Assembly: GCA_037954325.1 (NCBI GenBank)
Contig: JBBMNZ010000009.1
Span: 9,654,001-9,718,000 of the forward strand
DNA: 64,000 nt
From: Fistularia commersonii
Taxonomy: Eukaryota > Chordata > Actinopteri > Syngnathiformes > Fistulariidae
Direction of reading: 5' to 3'
Shown here: piece by piece, positions 21,720 to 31,619 of the stretch
How the letters are laid out: every line of letters starts with the position of its first letter
Numbering within the stretch: position 1 is the stretch's first letter
Position numbers and translations under genes: made by a program
Notes under the pieces: generated by a model
Databases searched by the model: none
Told to the model about the DNA's origin: nothing
The model's input: only the letters and a program-made list of their open reading frames with translations

Positions 21720-23230
21720 TTTATCAGTTGCGCCGGGCCTCTCCATGCTCTACAGCCAACAAAAAGCAGCGCGACTCAACCAAGGTCACCGTTAAATAGC
21801 CGAGGTAAACGGCCAATATTTACGTTTGACGGGTTAGTGAATACATAATTAAGCCTAATGTTGTTTTACTTGACTAAACCTCAAAGTGTGTTTAAAAAAA
21901 ATGAAATTAACAAAAAAAAAAAAACTTATAGAATGAAAAAATGTGTTTTCAAGTTCACTTAAGGGAACATAGCATGTCGACAATGTTTATTTTTGGCTTG
22001 CTTTTTATCCTCCGCTACATTTTGGTCATGCTGTATCATGTTGTATTATGTTATGTACCAGTGATGGTCACAGGGAAGTTGTCGTACGCTGGATTTAAAG
22101 GCTGGATAAGCAGGACTGGTAAAGACTTGTCACTTAGGTTGTCAGTAAGATAATGACAACTTTTTTTTGCATTAGCCATAAAATGTGAAAACATCATGGC
22201 ATTGATAGTTTAAGAAGTTGGGTTTATTTAAAAATGTTATAAAACAGCAATGGAGGTAATTGATGGGGTCTTTACTCTTTGAGTTAAAAACAACCTGGGA
22301 ATAATATATGTCTGACACAAAAAATGATCATCGTATATTTCTCGGAAGATTTTCAAATCCCCTTCCCGCCCCCCACTAGATTTAACTTTAAAAGAAAACA
22401 AAGATCCAAATGACTAATGCTCTGTCTGTCAGTTAATCTTAGCTAAATGAAGTATTGCATCAACGTGCTGTATTTGTTTTTTTTTTTTGAGGATTTGCTT
22501 CGCGTGTTTGTCAAGTTGCATGAAAACATTGACTGATGCAACTTGCAACCTGCAGCTAGTTTCTTGGATTTTTTTTCTCTTCTCTCAAGCCATAATTTAC
22601 TTAAAGATAGTTTTGATCCATATATAAATCACAAAGTGTTTTTGCATCCAAACAACTCATCTTTCTTGGACCGGTAAACCTCTCAAGGTCAGCTGGCTCA
22701 GGGCTATTGGTGGTTTCCAGGACCGTAAATAGTGTTGGGCGTTTTTTAACTAAGTCTCCTTTATCATTTGATTTTCTCGTCTACATCTGTAATGTATTTT
22801 GGGTTTCTTTACCGTGCTTTGCGAACTGAAGTGAGGAACCACTCCGACCGTGCGAGTCACATAGCAGCTATCTGTTGCCCCAAACAAATACGAACCACAT
22901 GGAGCCGTTTTCTCGCTTCATGGAATAAATATGCTCAACATACATCGCAAAATATACCGCGATGCCACATGGAGATTGCGAACAGCCAGTGTCAGGTGCC
23001 ACTGAACCCAAAACAACTCCAGGACTTTCCAATGAAAAGTTAATCTAATATAATACAACATTTATATTGTTCCCCATTGCTTTAATTATTACTGTAGAGT
23101 CTCTTTTATTGAATTATTCTTTTATCTGTCACTGACAGCCACCATTAACATCACCGTGACTTCAGATTTGAGCAGAAGGGCCAGGTTGATGAAGATCATC
23201 CTCTTCATTGGACTTGACAGACAGGCTGTT
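21720..23230. other. Intergenic, no gene recognised
   Basis: AT-rich with A and T homopolymers. No coding, RNA or transposon feature that I can support. Confidence 0.45.
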
Positions 23231-23238
23231 TTCGCTCA

Positions 23239-23251
23239 CCAATAGGTGGCA
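23239..23251 (+). promoter_or_regulatory. Weak CTCF-like motif
   Basis: CCAATAGGTGGCA has one mismatch to the CTCF core. Listed only because it lies in the same gramd2b-znf703 interval as the better site at 26.64 kb. Confidence 0.2.
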
Positions 23252-23979
23252 TCCCACCCCAACACTTCAGGTCTTCATTAAGGTGGAAAAAACAAAAAAC
23301 AAAAAACAACTGACAGATGAAAAGCAGAAATCACAATTAAATCTTGGGAATGATTGAACCGCGTCTCTCCCAGTGATAAAACGCGAATCAGAAGTGAGAC
23401 TTGGCTCGCCTGGTAATTGTTCACGTGTCTGAACTTTGTTGCGAAAGCGCATATCAGAACGACAGTAAAAACATTGACACTGATAACAACAAATACCAAG
23501 TTGAGTGTATCTGCATGATGGATGTGCACATTCAAATATCAGTTTGATTCTGATCCACTGTTTGTCAGGCAATCGTAGTCAAAATGAGTCGTTTTTAGAG
23601 GTAGTCAGTTAGAAGAGGTTAGAATCTGGGTGTTGACGAACACAGTCCGATCGTAAAGATAGCGCAGGGGATTTGGTTTATTAATGTCATAAACGGTTAC
23701 AAAAAGTGAATGTTCTTCTGGGACGAGTTCAGTGTGATTGTAAAAAAAACTAAATGAAAGGCATGTGAGTATCTCGGGGCCGTCAGTTGGAAATGCAAAA
23801 GGTACAGGGCGGGCCTGCAGACTCCCCGCCCTCCTGCATGTCAGATGGCGGAAATAGGAGCACGTTCTCTTGTTACAGCAGCAAAAGGCTGCCGTGACCC
23901 CTTCAGGTCCCCTGTCAGAACTCGTGACCGACATGGGTCATCCGTACATCAGCCGGGGGTCACGGTGTCTTGTTGCAAG

Positions 23980-24195
23980 GATATGGCATTTAACCGCCGC
24001 CCATCATGTCACAGCTGCAGCGGCTTGAGTGACGGTCAGGGCGAGATCTCGAAGGGATGTGGCGCGCCGTTGGCCGTGATTCTTATCAGGATTACATCCG
24101 GAGAGGCTGTGCCTTTTAATCTAATCTGCCTCTGCCCCGGCTGCCATTTTCACGCCGCGGCGGCAAATGGGGGAACATTAAGGAAGTGTGTTACT
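23980..24195. promoter_or_regulatory. Candidate conserved non-coding element with Otx/Pitx-type sites
   Basis: GC-rich, non-repetitive block with GGATTA near 24088 and overlapping TAATCTAATCT near 24118, cores used by Otx/Pitx-class homeodomains. No coding frame is supported. Confidence 0.28.
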
Positions 24196-24199
24196 GCTT

Positions 24200-25873
24200 T
24201 AAGGTGACACTGCAGAACAATGGAACGCCAGCTGTAACCCCGCAGTGTAGTCGCAGAGTCCACGTTGAAATATCAGCGGAAGTAAAAGTCCGCCCAAAGT
24301 CAACACTCCCGAGGTCCTCGGCCAGTAAAAATAGACACCGTCACAAATTCAGACTCCAATAAAGGCACTCTGACATGGATCCTTAAAATAGTGTCTGTCA
24401 AGTCCATTTTTTTATAGCTTTTTAATTGTTTTTTTTTTCTTATTTGAGTAACTGGCAAATAATATAACACATTCATTATTCAACCGCTTCCGGGGAAGTA
24501 GTGTTAAATAAACCTCTTTTTTTAACATTTGTTCAAGTTTGTAATTTTGTGCAGGGATTTTATTTATGTATCTGTGTAAGTATGTGTGTTTATATACATA
24601 TCTATACATATCACATATTCATACATATGTGGTGGATGTATATTTAAAAAAAAAGAAAATAGTGATGCCAGATCATGTTCCATGAAGAGAAAACTCCCTG
24701 GAGGAATAAACTGTGTTTCCTGGTTCCTTTGGTTCCCTGTTGTGGATATTTCTGGCTTGTGGACCGGAGGTTGCGGACAAAACTTTTAGGGCCTTCATTT
24801 TGCGAGTCTGGGACAGAAAAAACATATATATTCTTAATTTTGTCGAGAAATTAATCAACAGATTAAGTGATTGTGCTGAAAACGATTAGTAGAATTTCAA
24901 GTTTTCTTGCTTGGATTTGGATATTGTTTCTGAGCGACCGGATAACCATTGTGCAATTACACAAATTAGGCATGCGTGCAAAGCGGCATCCTGGGCATTA
25001 CCTCAATATCACACATAGCAGATATGGTGTCATACTGATGATTATCATAAATTTGGATGCAAAAGTATGCTATAGGTCGTTAATCAACTTCAGACTGTGA
25101 TAAAGTAGAACATTTTCAGAAAGTATATCGTGTAATATTCGCTCACTTCCATTGACAGACCCTCCAGGTTGGCCTCTTTATTTTATCAACTCCAGAACAC
25201 TACACTACACTGGCATGTATTTTATACAACTCCATAATGCAGTAATATAATGCATTAATTATCTATACTTAGCATCCATGTTATAGTGTCTAATCCGATA
25301 AGGATCCCATTACATGATGACTTTGTCATTATTTGCATTATGGATGAAATTATACATCTCATCACTCACTATTATGTTATCAGCGCAAAGGTTATCTACA
25401 ACTCCTTTTAAAAAGTCATACTGAGGTGCAGAAGTGATGACGGCGCCCAAATTGATCAATTCTGATTAATTACCATTTTTATGAAGAGTGTGCTGCTCTT
25501 GATTTTGTCGTCTGAAAGCTTTGCGTTGCTACTTTACTCAAAACCGAATAGTCGGCCAAAGAAGAAAATAAACATTACACTGCTGGCTGCCAGTCCAATG
25601 ACAGAATATGACAGATGTTAGAGAATAAAAATAACATAAAAATAACAAAGTCAATGATTGTTTTAAAAGTGCACTGCTACAGTAAAAATTAGGTATTGTT
25701 TTACTGGATAATTTACTATAAAAGCGCTGTAAGTACATATAAGCCAGTAAGAGATTGTCCGAAACAGGCTGACATTTCTAAACAGTAAAAGAAAAATTAG
25801 ATGAAACAATAGGTTATGTGAACTTATTTAACTATCTGCCATTAATTTGAATATCTTGTCTCCACAGTGGATT

Positions 25874-25876
<3 letters not shown>
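24200..25876. other. Intergenic, no gene recognised
   Basis: AT-rich, with a TATA/CATA-rich patch at 24560-24640. No supported features. Confidence 0.45.

Positions 25877-25906
<30 letters not shown>
25877..25906. repeat. (CA)15 microsatellite
   Basis: Thirty bases of alternating C and A. Confidence 0.95.
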
Positions 25907-25908
<2 letters not shown>

Positions 25909-26641
25909 CCCCATTACACCCACCCACGTGTGATACAATAAAGGGGAAATATTGACAAGACAGAAAGGAGGAAAAGAGAATACGTCTTCACTTTGATTTA
26001 TTTAACAAAATATCAGCTCCCATTTTGCTGGATCCCACTGCGGGGGGGGGTCCAATTCTACAAAAAATATCACATCTCGTTTTGTTTTTTTGTTATTTTT
26101 TTCGGTTCGCTGTGAAAATTACAAAATGAAAACACTGAGGAGTTCAGCGAGAAAGAGAAAGAGAGTTGTGATTTCGACATTCTCATCTTAAGACACAACA
26201 TCTGTCATCTGGTATTCCACATGTCTGCTCAGAGGATTGTAAAATGCCAGATTCCCAATATAAAATAAATACAGCTTCCCAGTAGGAATAAACAGAACAT
26301 GAGGAAGCTAAACAGGTCATCACGAACTCTGGCGCTGATTAAACAGTAAGCGCGTATGTTGTGTCAAGCTGACATGCATCTCTCGCAAGGAGAAAGCGAC
26401 GGTGGGCCAGACTTTTATTATTGCCATCTCCGCCGCTCTACATTTTTGTGGAGGTCACCTGCGGCTGGCCAACATCTTTCCCCCGTACAGCAGATCTCAA
26501 ATGCAATAAGTCGAGCGAGTGTCAGGGAGTTCTCATTTTCCAGAAAAAAAAAAAAAATGGATCGGTGCTTCTGTCCTATTTCCCGCTGGAAACCGGCCTC
26601 CAATGGTGAAGTATCAAAAAAAAAAAGGAGCTATGGCTCAA

Positions 26642-26654
26642 CGCCCTCTGGTGG
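26642..26654 (-). promoter_or_regulatory. CTCF-type motif
   Basis: On the minus strand this reads CCACCAGAGGGCG, matching the CTCF core consensus CCASYAGRKGGCR at every position. It lies between gramd2b and znf703, where an insulator or loop anchor would be plausible. Confidence 0.5.
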
Positions 26655-27429
26655 AGAGAAAGATACGGCTCTCTCAAGACTGCGTAATAATGCACTGGTA
26701 CATGTTGTGAAGCTGAAAAGTGTAACAGTCATGTACAAGTCAAGGGAATTGACTCTAGAAAAATGAGTATCATTTTGTGTATCGCCCTTCAGTTTAGTCA
26801 CAGGGCAAAGAAAATGAACATTTAAGAGTACTCCGAGCTTTGCTGTCCGTCGAACCAAAATCATAAGTGTGTTGTTACACCCCCGCTTGTGTAATAACAG
26901 GTTTATAGCAGCTGGTTAGCTAAGCGCAGCACAAAGCCTTGGCTTTGTACCACATTCACAAAGTTGGACTGTACACCAACAATTAACACGCCGTATCTGG
27001 TTTGTTTAATCGTGAGATAATCATCGGGAAATTTGAAAAAGAACCTAACGGAAAAGAAACTTGAATATGCGCTCATTTCATCCATCGTTGTTACGTGAGC
27101 AGCCGGGTTTCCCTCAGAATCTTACAGAATCAGTAAGGATCATATATTTGCTACATATCAAAGCTCGTAGCAAACTAGATAATAAGCTGTGCTTTGCAGC
27201 CACGGTTCCGATCGAACGTCATGGATGAAGATGTTAAACGTGTTCCTTAAATATTCCGATCTGACTTCCCGAGGCAGTTGGCTTTGCGCCACAGCTTGAG
27301 GAAACCGGATGCTTCAAGTCATCCCTGTGTGCCGTCATTAGAGAGGGGGTTCAGCCAATCAGCAGAATCGATTCTCCTCCAACATTGGTTCCGTGATTCC
27401 TTATTTCCATGTGTCATATAAAGCATTGA

Positions 27430-27452
27430 CAAAAAAAAAAAAAAAAAAAAAA
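27430..27452. repeat. Poly-A run
   Basis: A homopolymer of about 23 A on plus lies in the znf703 downstream region. Length in the assembly may be unreliable. Confidence 0.8.
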
Positions 27453-27594
27453 ATCTTCTCCCGGTCTAACGACTTCTATAAAAACGAACTGATTTGTGCA
27501 AATTGATAATGTACATAAAAAAAACAGATGGATGGAATCCCAACTGATGAGAATTTGCCATTCGCTTCAGGGATCATTGTCTGGACTCTGCCGA

Positions 27595-27607
27595 GTTGCC
27601 TAGCAAC
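27595..27607. promoter_or_regulatory. X-box-like palindrome (RFX type)
   Basis: GTTGCCTAGCAAC is a near-perfect RFX X-box, with GTTGC and GCAAC arms around CTA. It lies about 460 bp downstream of the znf703 stop, possibly inside its 3' UTR. A single motif, so function is uncertain. Confidence 0.4.
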
Positions 27608-27784
27608 GAGCCTCGTGCAAATGAGCAATCAGATCAATTAACGACAATTTGACCGCTGTGTGTTTCGGTTAAAACCCTGCAGATAGTATCAGCACGGCCT
27701 CCCCTCCCCAACGGTGCGTGGGGTGGGGGGCGGAATGGCAATAGGCATTGTGATGGCAAAACACAAAGCAGTGATCTGTCTGTA

Positions 27785-27790
<6 letters not shown>

Positions 27791-27830
<40 letters not shown>
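27791..27830. repeat. (TG)20 microsatellite
   Basis: Forty bases of TG lie about 240 bp downstream of the znf703 stop; they would be (CA)n in a znf703 transcript. Confidence 0.96.
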
Positions 27831-27834
<4 letters not shown>

Positions 27835-28070
27835 GCAAAAATGGCAAACTGTGGATTTTGCACTTCACTTTTGGTAGTTTAGATATAAGGTGTTTAAAAT
27901 CGGAGCTTTGGAGGTTAGTGCAAAGCAAGGTCCCCTGCTGAAGCTAGTGTCTGGTCGAAGCCTTGAAACTCGACGACAGTGGTATCGATCTCCTTCTCTG
28001 CCGTGATGCCAACGAGCGTATCCCGCCCCGCCCCGGAAAGTTCCTCTCAGCACGCGGGCCGAACGAAGCA

Positions 28071-29573
28071 TCACTGGTAGCCCAGGGCGGACGCGGATCC
28101 GAGTCTTTGACTGTAGAGAGCGTAGTGAGGGTAGTACGGCCCCGTGGTGGGCAGAGAGTGCAGGGAGATCGAGGAGGGTCCAGGGGACAGGTGGACCTTA
28201 CTGTACGGGTGATAGCGAGCCAAGCCCAGGCTGGGGGGAGCTCTGAGGGAGAGCGAGCCGGCGCCGCTCTGGTGGGGGAGGTGGAGGTGACAGGGGGCGG
28301 GTCCGGAGGAGGAAACCGAGAGCAGCTTGCTGTCCATCCCCACCGGCAGGGCGGTGTGAGTGCGGAGGTGGGCCAGGAGCTCGTCCGACGTGGCGAAACG
28401 TTTGTCGCACGGCCCTCCCGCCGAGACCCAGTTGCACGCGTGCGGGAGGGGGTCGTTGGGGAGCATGAAGCCGTAAGAGTAGAGGGGGTGCGAGAGGGAG
28501 GAGTTTGACGGCAGGGAGCTAGGGTGGAGGGAGTGGAGCGGGTGGGAGGGGTACACCAGCGGGAAGCTGGATTTCAGATTGGAGGAAGGGTCGTGGATGC
28601 AGGAGTTGCAGTTGCCCCCGCTGAGGTGGGACATACTCGGGTAGCTGAGGCAGTAGGGGTCCCGACAGAGACCCTGCATGAATGACGGAGGGGAGGCGCC
28701 CGTCAGCGGGCTGGAGCTCGGGTGCTTTCCCGGAACGCCCATGTTTCCCAGGCCGGACTTGGTCGGGTCCAAGCCGGGGACGAACTGAGACGGGTAGCCC
28801 GAGTACGCCCCCACCACAGAGCCGTGGTAGCCCATGTTGGAGGAGGGGAGGGGGAACAGAGGCTGGCTGGTCTTGTAGGGGGAAATGGGCGTGATGTGTC
28901 CGGGGCCGAGGTTCGGCGGCGCCGCTTCCGCTTTCCCCCCCTCGTGGTTGGAACCCCCGTCGGAGCTCCCGTTGCTGCAGTTTGTGCTGGCTCGGACGTG
29001 GCTGGAGTTGGCGTGGTGCGGACTGTCTGCTTTGCTCACGTCGGCGCCTTTTTTGGAATGGCTGTGGCCGCCGCCGCTGCCCGTGCTACTCGGGCTCCCC
29101 CGCTCGAGCGCCGCCTCGCCGTTCGGACTGTGGGAGGGGGGCTGCCGGCCCGGCGACTGGCTCTGTCTGTGATGCTGGCCGAGCCCGGGCGGGGTGCCGC
29201 TGCCGGCTCGGGAGCCGGGCGAGGCGTCGCGGGTCGGATACGACTGCTGCCCGTTGCTTGTATTCCCATTTGCGGTGACGTTATTGCTGGGGACCCTGAA
29301 CCCGACTTTATCGCCGCTGCCTGAGGAGCTGCTGCTGGTGACTCCATCCCTGCGACACTCTCCACTCCCTTTATTGTAGGGCTTGAAGCTAGATTTGTCC
29401 TCCAGGGAGGGGCGGGGCTCTCCGTGCTTCAGGCCCGAGACGGACGAGCGACCGCCGGGATCCTTCTCCCCCTGGCTGCAGGAGCTCAGCTTGGAGGAGG
29501 ACGGCGGGTCTGGTTTGCCGATCTGGGAGCAGGTCTGCGCCAGCAGGGCCAGGGGACTCTTCTTCGCATCCAG
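28071..29573 (-). CDS. znf703: znf703 coding exon 2
   Basis: The acceptor TCTTTCTTTTGTCACAG is followed by LDAKKSPLALLAQTC. The single large exon is rich in Ser, Gly, Pro and His between the FKPY motif and the finger, as usual for the family, and ends TGA at 28073-28071. Open frames on the opposite strand are shadows of its high GC content. Confidence 0.95.
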   Translation of the reverse strand: MDAKKSPLALLAQTCSQIGKPDPPSSSKLSSCSQGEKDPGGRSSVSGLKHGEPRPSLEDKSSFKPYNKGSGECRRDGVTSSSSSGSGDKVGFRVPSNNVTANGNTSNGQQSYPTRDASPGSRAGSGTPPGLGQHHRQSQSPGRQPPSHSPNGEAALERGSPSSTGSGGGHSHSKKGADVSKADSPHHANSSHVRASTNCSNGSSDGGSNHEGGKAEAAPPNLGPGHITPISPYKTSQPLFPLPSSNMGYHGSVVGAYSGYPSQFVPGLDPTKSGLGNMGVPGKHPSSSPLTGASPPSFMQGLCRDPYCLSYPSMSHLSGGNCNSCIHDPSSNLKSSFPLVYPSHPLHSLHPSSLPSNSSLSHPLYSYGFMLPNDPLPHACNWVSAGGPCDKRFATSDELLAHLRTHTALPVGMDSKLLSVSSSGPAPCHLHLPHQSGAGSLSLRAPPSLGLARYHPYSKVHLSPGPSSISLHSLPTTGPYYPHYALYSQRLGSASALGYQ

Positions 29574-30535
29574 CTGTGACAAAAGAAAGACCCGGATTAG
29601 CTCTTTTTTCCATCCACCTTTGTCCCGCCTGCAGATATTTCCCCTCTCACGCTAAGAAAAGTGCCCGGGACACTGAACCTGTGGGGCCTGAAATGGAACA
29701 TTTACATAATGAACAACTGCCGCACACACTTATAATACCGGTCATATTTTGATAGCCATTTTTTTAAATAACTGGAGCTGAATTCAGTTCCAGTTATAAA
29801 TGTCCTGGAACTTTTGATTTATGTGCTTAAAACAAGACGGCTACTTTTATTTAAACATTAATATTTTATGATTATTTGAAATATAAACTAAAAGTCATTT
29901 ACGAAACACATGCACTTCGAGTAACTATTCAAATGTACCTTGGCCTCAAAATGGGAGTTTAAAAAATAGATATATCCAGTAGTCTCAATCGTTCAAGAAC
30001 TGCCCTGAGCTCACTCTTCACAAAGTGAAAAGGGCGAACAATTTGCATTTGCGCATTTAAAAAAATCTGCGAAGTTAATTAGTGAAAATTAATAATTTCC
30101 CGTTGCCTTGGCCGCAGCGCTCATTAATTACATGTAATTACGCCGTCACTCCCGCGGAGAAGTGCGATTAAATTAGTAGCATGTAATATATAGTGTGATT
30201 TCCGTTTTCGTTTTTTTTTGTTTTTTTTTCTTTGTCAAATTTAACCACTCCGATGGACGATTTAAGAAGTAGAAGCAGCCCGGGGGCTTCGGCCGTACCT
30301 CGATGCTCACTGGCGCGGAGGTCAGCGGCTGGAGGTATTCCGGGTGCAGCAAGTGTCCGCCGTGCGCCGTCAACATCTTGAGCAGTCGGATGGGAAGCCG
30401 CCTCGCCTGCCGAATCGGGTCCAGGGGGGTCAACAGGGAGACCGCGGCACCGGGACGGGCGCTCCTCCGGCCGCCGGTCTCGCCGAGCTCGATCCGATCA
30501 CAAACTCGATCCGCACCTAAAGGGGGATATTTCAT
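28071..30535 (-). CDS. znf703: znf703 (nlz1): NET-family zinc finger co-repressor, 2 coding exons, 579 aa
   Basis: Exon 1 (30535-30299, 79 codons) joins exon 2 (29573-28071, 500 codons plus TGA) in phase 0 across a 725-bp GT-AG intron. Landmarks: LPIRLLKMLTAHGGHLLHPE in exon 1; the Sp motif SPLALLAQTCSQIGKPDP at the start of exon 2; FKPY at residues 142-145; CRDPYC at 382-387; one atypical C2H2 finger, C459-x8-C468-x12-H481-x3-H485; and the family C-terminus SASALGYQ. GYPSQFVPGLDPTKSG favours ZNF703 over ZNF503. Known for the family: nuclear NocA/Nlz/Elbow/Tlp-1 proteins act as transcriptional repressors with Groucho/HDAC partners in hindbrain and eye patterning. Odd points: the N-terminus before AAVSLLTPLDPIRQ is unlike the family start I remember, and the junction reads PVSIE rather than the usual PVSPIE. 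The ATG at 30535 is the only in-frame ATG between the last upstream stop (30652-30650) and the conserved block; its context is weak. Confidence 0.93.
30050..30180 (-). promoter_or_regulatory. Homeobox-type site cluster in the znf703 intron
   Basis: This AT-rich block contains TTAATTAG, ATTAAT, CATTAATTA, TAATTAC and GATTAAATTAG within about 130 bp. It includes the perfect 16-bp palindrome TAATTACATGTAATTA at 30125-30140. A dense run of TAAT cores inside the only intron suggests an intronic enhancer; this is inference from motifs. Confidence 0.4.
30299..30535 (-). CDS. znf703: znf703 coding exon 1
   Basis: The exon runs from ATG at 30535 to ATC GAG|GTACGG. The conserved part begins at AAVSLLTPLDPIRQ and ends HPEYLQPLTSAPVSIE. 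The first 30 or so residues (MKYPPLGADRVCDRIELGET and following) show no match I recall, so the true start could lie elsewhere. Confidence 0.85.
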
Positions 30536-30960
30536 TGGAGAGGGCGAAGCACTCGGGGAGGAGGGGTGGGGGGGCCTGGAAGGGGGGGGTGTAGGTTGAG
30601 GAGGCTGGGCGGCACTTCTGCGTTCTGTCTTCCCCTTCAAAACGGTCGTTTAAATGTTGTAATCCATGCGGACGGCGGCTCGCTCCCGTACCGGAACTGG
30701 ACTGGACGTCCCGCGGCACCGGGAAGCGACTCGGTGCGCTACTTCACCTGAGGCACCTCCATCCCCGCGGAGCTGCGCTTCCTGTTTTTTTTTTTTTTCA
30801 ACGAATACTGGTAATTTTAAAGAAAAAATAACAAGAAAAAGAAGAAGTCCACGCGTGAACAGAAGAATAAAAACGCGGAAAATCCTCGCGTTTCCCCGTT
30901 GTGTGTTACCGCTCCGCTCCTCCGCAGCGAACTGATCCGGGCGCTCGCACTTCAGAGACG
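30536..30960 (-). promoter_or_regulatory. znf703 5' leader region with upstream ORFs
   Basis: CpG-rich sequence upstream of the start. Two short upstream ORFs occur: ATG GAG GTG CCT CAG GTG AAG TAG at 30762-30739 and ATG GAT TAC AAC ATT TAA at 30667-30650. The second is in frame with the main ORF and cut off by its TAA. Whether they are transcribed depends on the unknown start site. Confidence 0.45.
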
Positions 30961-30984
30961 GAGAGCCGCCGGCTGCATCAGCGG

Positions 30985-31056
30985 GGAGGTGGGCGGGGCT
31001 TAGCGCAGAAGGGGAGGGGCTTAGCGCAGAGGAGGCGGGGCTACGTCATGACGCAC
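30985..31056 (-). promoter_or_regulatory. znf703 proximal promoter: repeated GC boxes and a CRE-like site
   Basis: Three GC-rich boxes (gggcggggct, ggaggggct, ggcggggct on plus) are spaced about 20-22 bp. The first two share the extension GGGGCTTAGCGCAGA as a direct repeat. CTACGTCATGACGC, a CRE/ATF-like sequence, follows at 31041-31054. Position just upstream of the CpG-rich leader supports a TATA-less promoter. Confidence 0.5.
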
Positions 31057-31080
31057 TGTTTGTTTATGCATTTTATTTAA

Positions 31081-31230
31081 TCATTTATTTTTAATATATC
31101 TCGTTATTATGATTGTTATCATTGCTATTAATTTATTATAATAAACTTTATTAGCATTATCATGATAATTTTTGTTGTTGCAATTGTTGTTTGTGGCAGT
31201 AGTGGTAGTAGTGGCAGTCGTAGAAATTGT
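31081..31230. repeat. AT-rich low-complexity sequence
   Basis: Runs of ATTATT, TTGTTG and GTAGTAG triplets lie directly upstream of the znf703 promoter. No coding content. Confidence 0.6.
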
Positions 31231-31298
31231 AGTATGGGGGGTGACAATATTGGTATCCCAGAATTGAAATGTTGCCATTGTTGGGCAATAAAAGGTGC

Positions 31299-31328
31299 AT
31301 TCTATTCTATTCTATTCTATTCTATTCT
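31299..31328. repeat. (ATTCT)6 pentanucleotide tail
   Basis: Six ATTCT units follow GTTGGGCAATAAAAGGTGC. A pentamer tail after such a sequence is typical of fish LINE 3' ends, so 31240-31328 may be a truncated LINE end. Confidence 0.75.
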
Positions 31329-31365
31329 AGTAGGAATGGAAGCAGTGGTAGAAGTGGTAGTAGTC

Positions 31366-31619
31366 AGCAGCTCATGTGGTGGAACTTACAATCAGAAGGT
31401 TGGCAGTTTGATTCCCGGCTCTTCTTATCTGTATGCTGAAGTGTCCTTGGGCAAGATACTGAGCCCCAGTTTTCTCCCGGTAGCCGAGTTAGCGGCAGGG
31501 ACGGCAGCTCTGTCGCCATCGGTATGTGAGCGTGTGTGAAAGGTTGACTGCTATCCCATGTAAGGCGCTTTGAATCCATACGGTGTCATCGCTATGAGTG
31601 GAGACCGTTTACCATTTAG
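31366..31619 (+). repeat. Teleost SINE-like or non-autonomous repeat
   Basis: The segments read AGAAGGTTGGCAGTTTGATT, GAAGTGTCCTTGGGCAAGAT, TAAGGCGCTTTGAATCC and GACCGTTTACCATTTA. The order matches a repeat I know as widespread in fish (phrases GTGTCCCTGGGCAAGACACT and AAAGCGCTTTGAGTGG). Superfamily not assigned. Confidence 0.7.

Larger units (their letters stand above)
26414..28070 (-). other. Possible znf703 3' untranslated region
   Basis: This is sequence downstream of the znf703 stop codon. A minus-strand AATAAA (plus TTTATT) lies at 26419-26414, about 1.65 kb from the stop; another is near 25997. If either is used, the 3' UTR contains the (CA)n/(TG)n tract at 27791-27830. No transcript evidence. 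Confidence 0.3.

Noticed and set aside
22740..23050. Possible transposon remnant
   Set aside because: The texture resembled a DNA transposon but no inverted ends or recognisable coding remnant could be shown.
28073..29380. Long open frames on the plus strand across znf703 exon 2
   Set aside because: They mirror the GC-rich coding exon on the other strand and match no protein family.
30536..30640. Extension of znf703 upstream of ATG 30535
   Set aside because: The frame is open to TAA 30652-30650 but contains no ATG there; the sequence is Pro-rich and unlike the family, so it is treated as leader.
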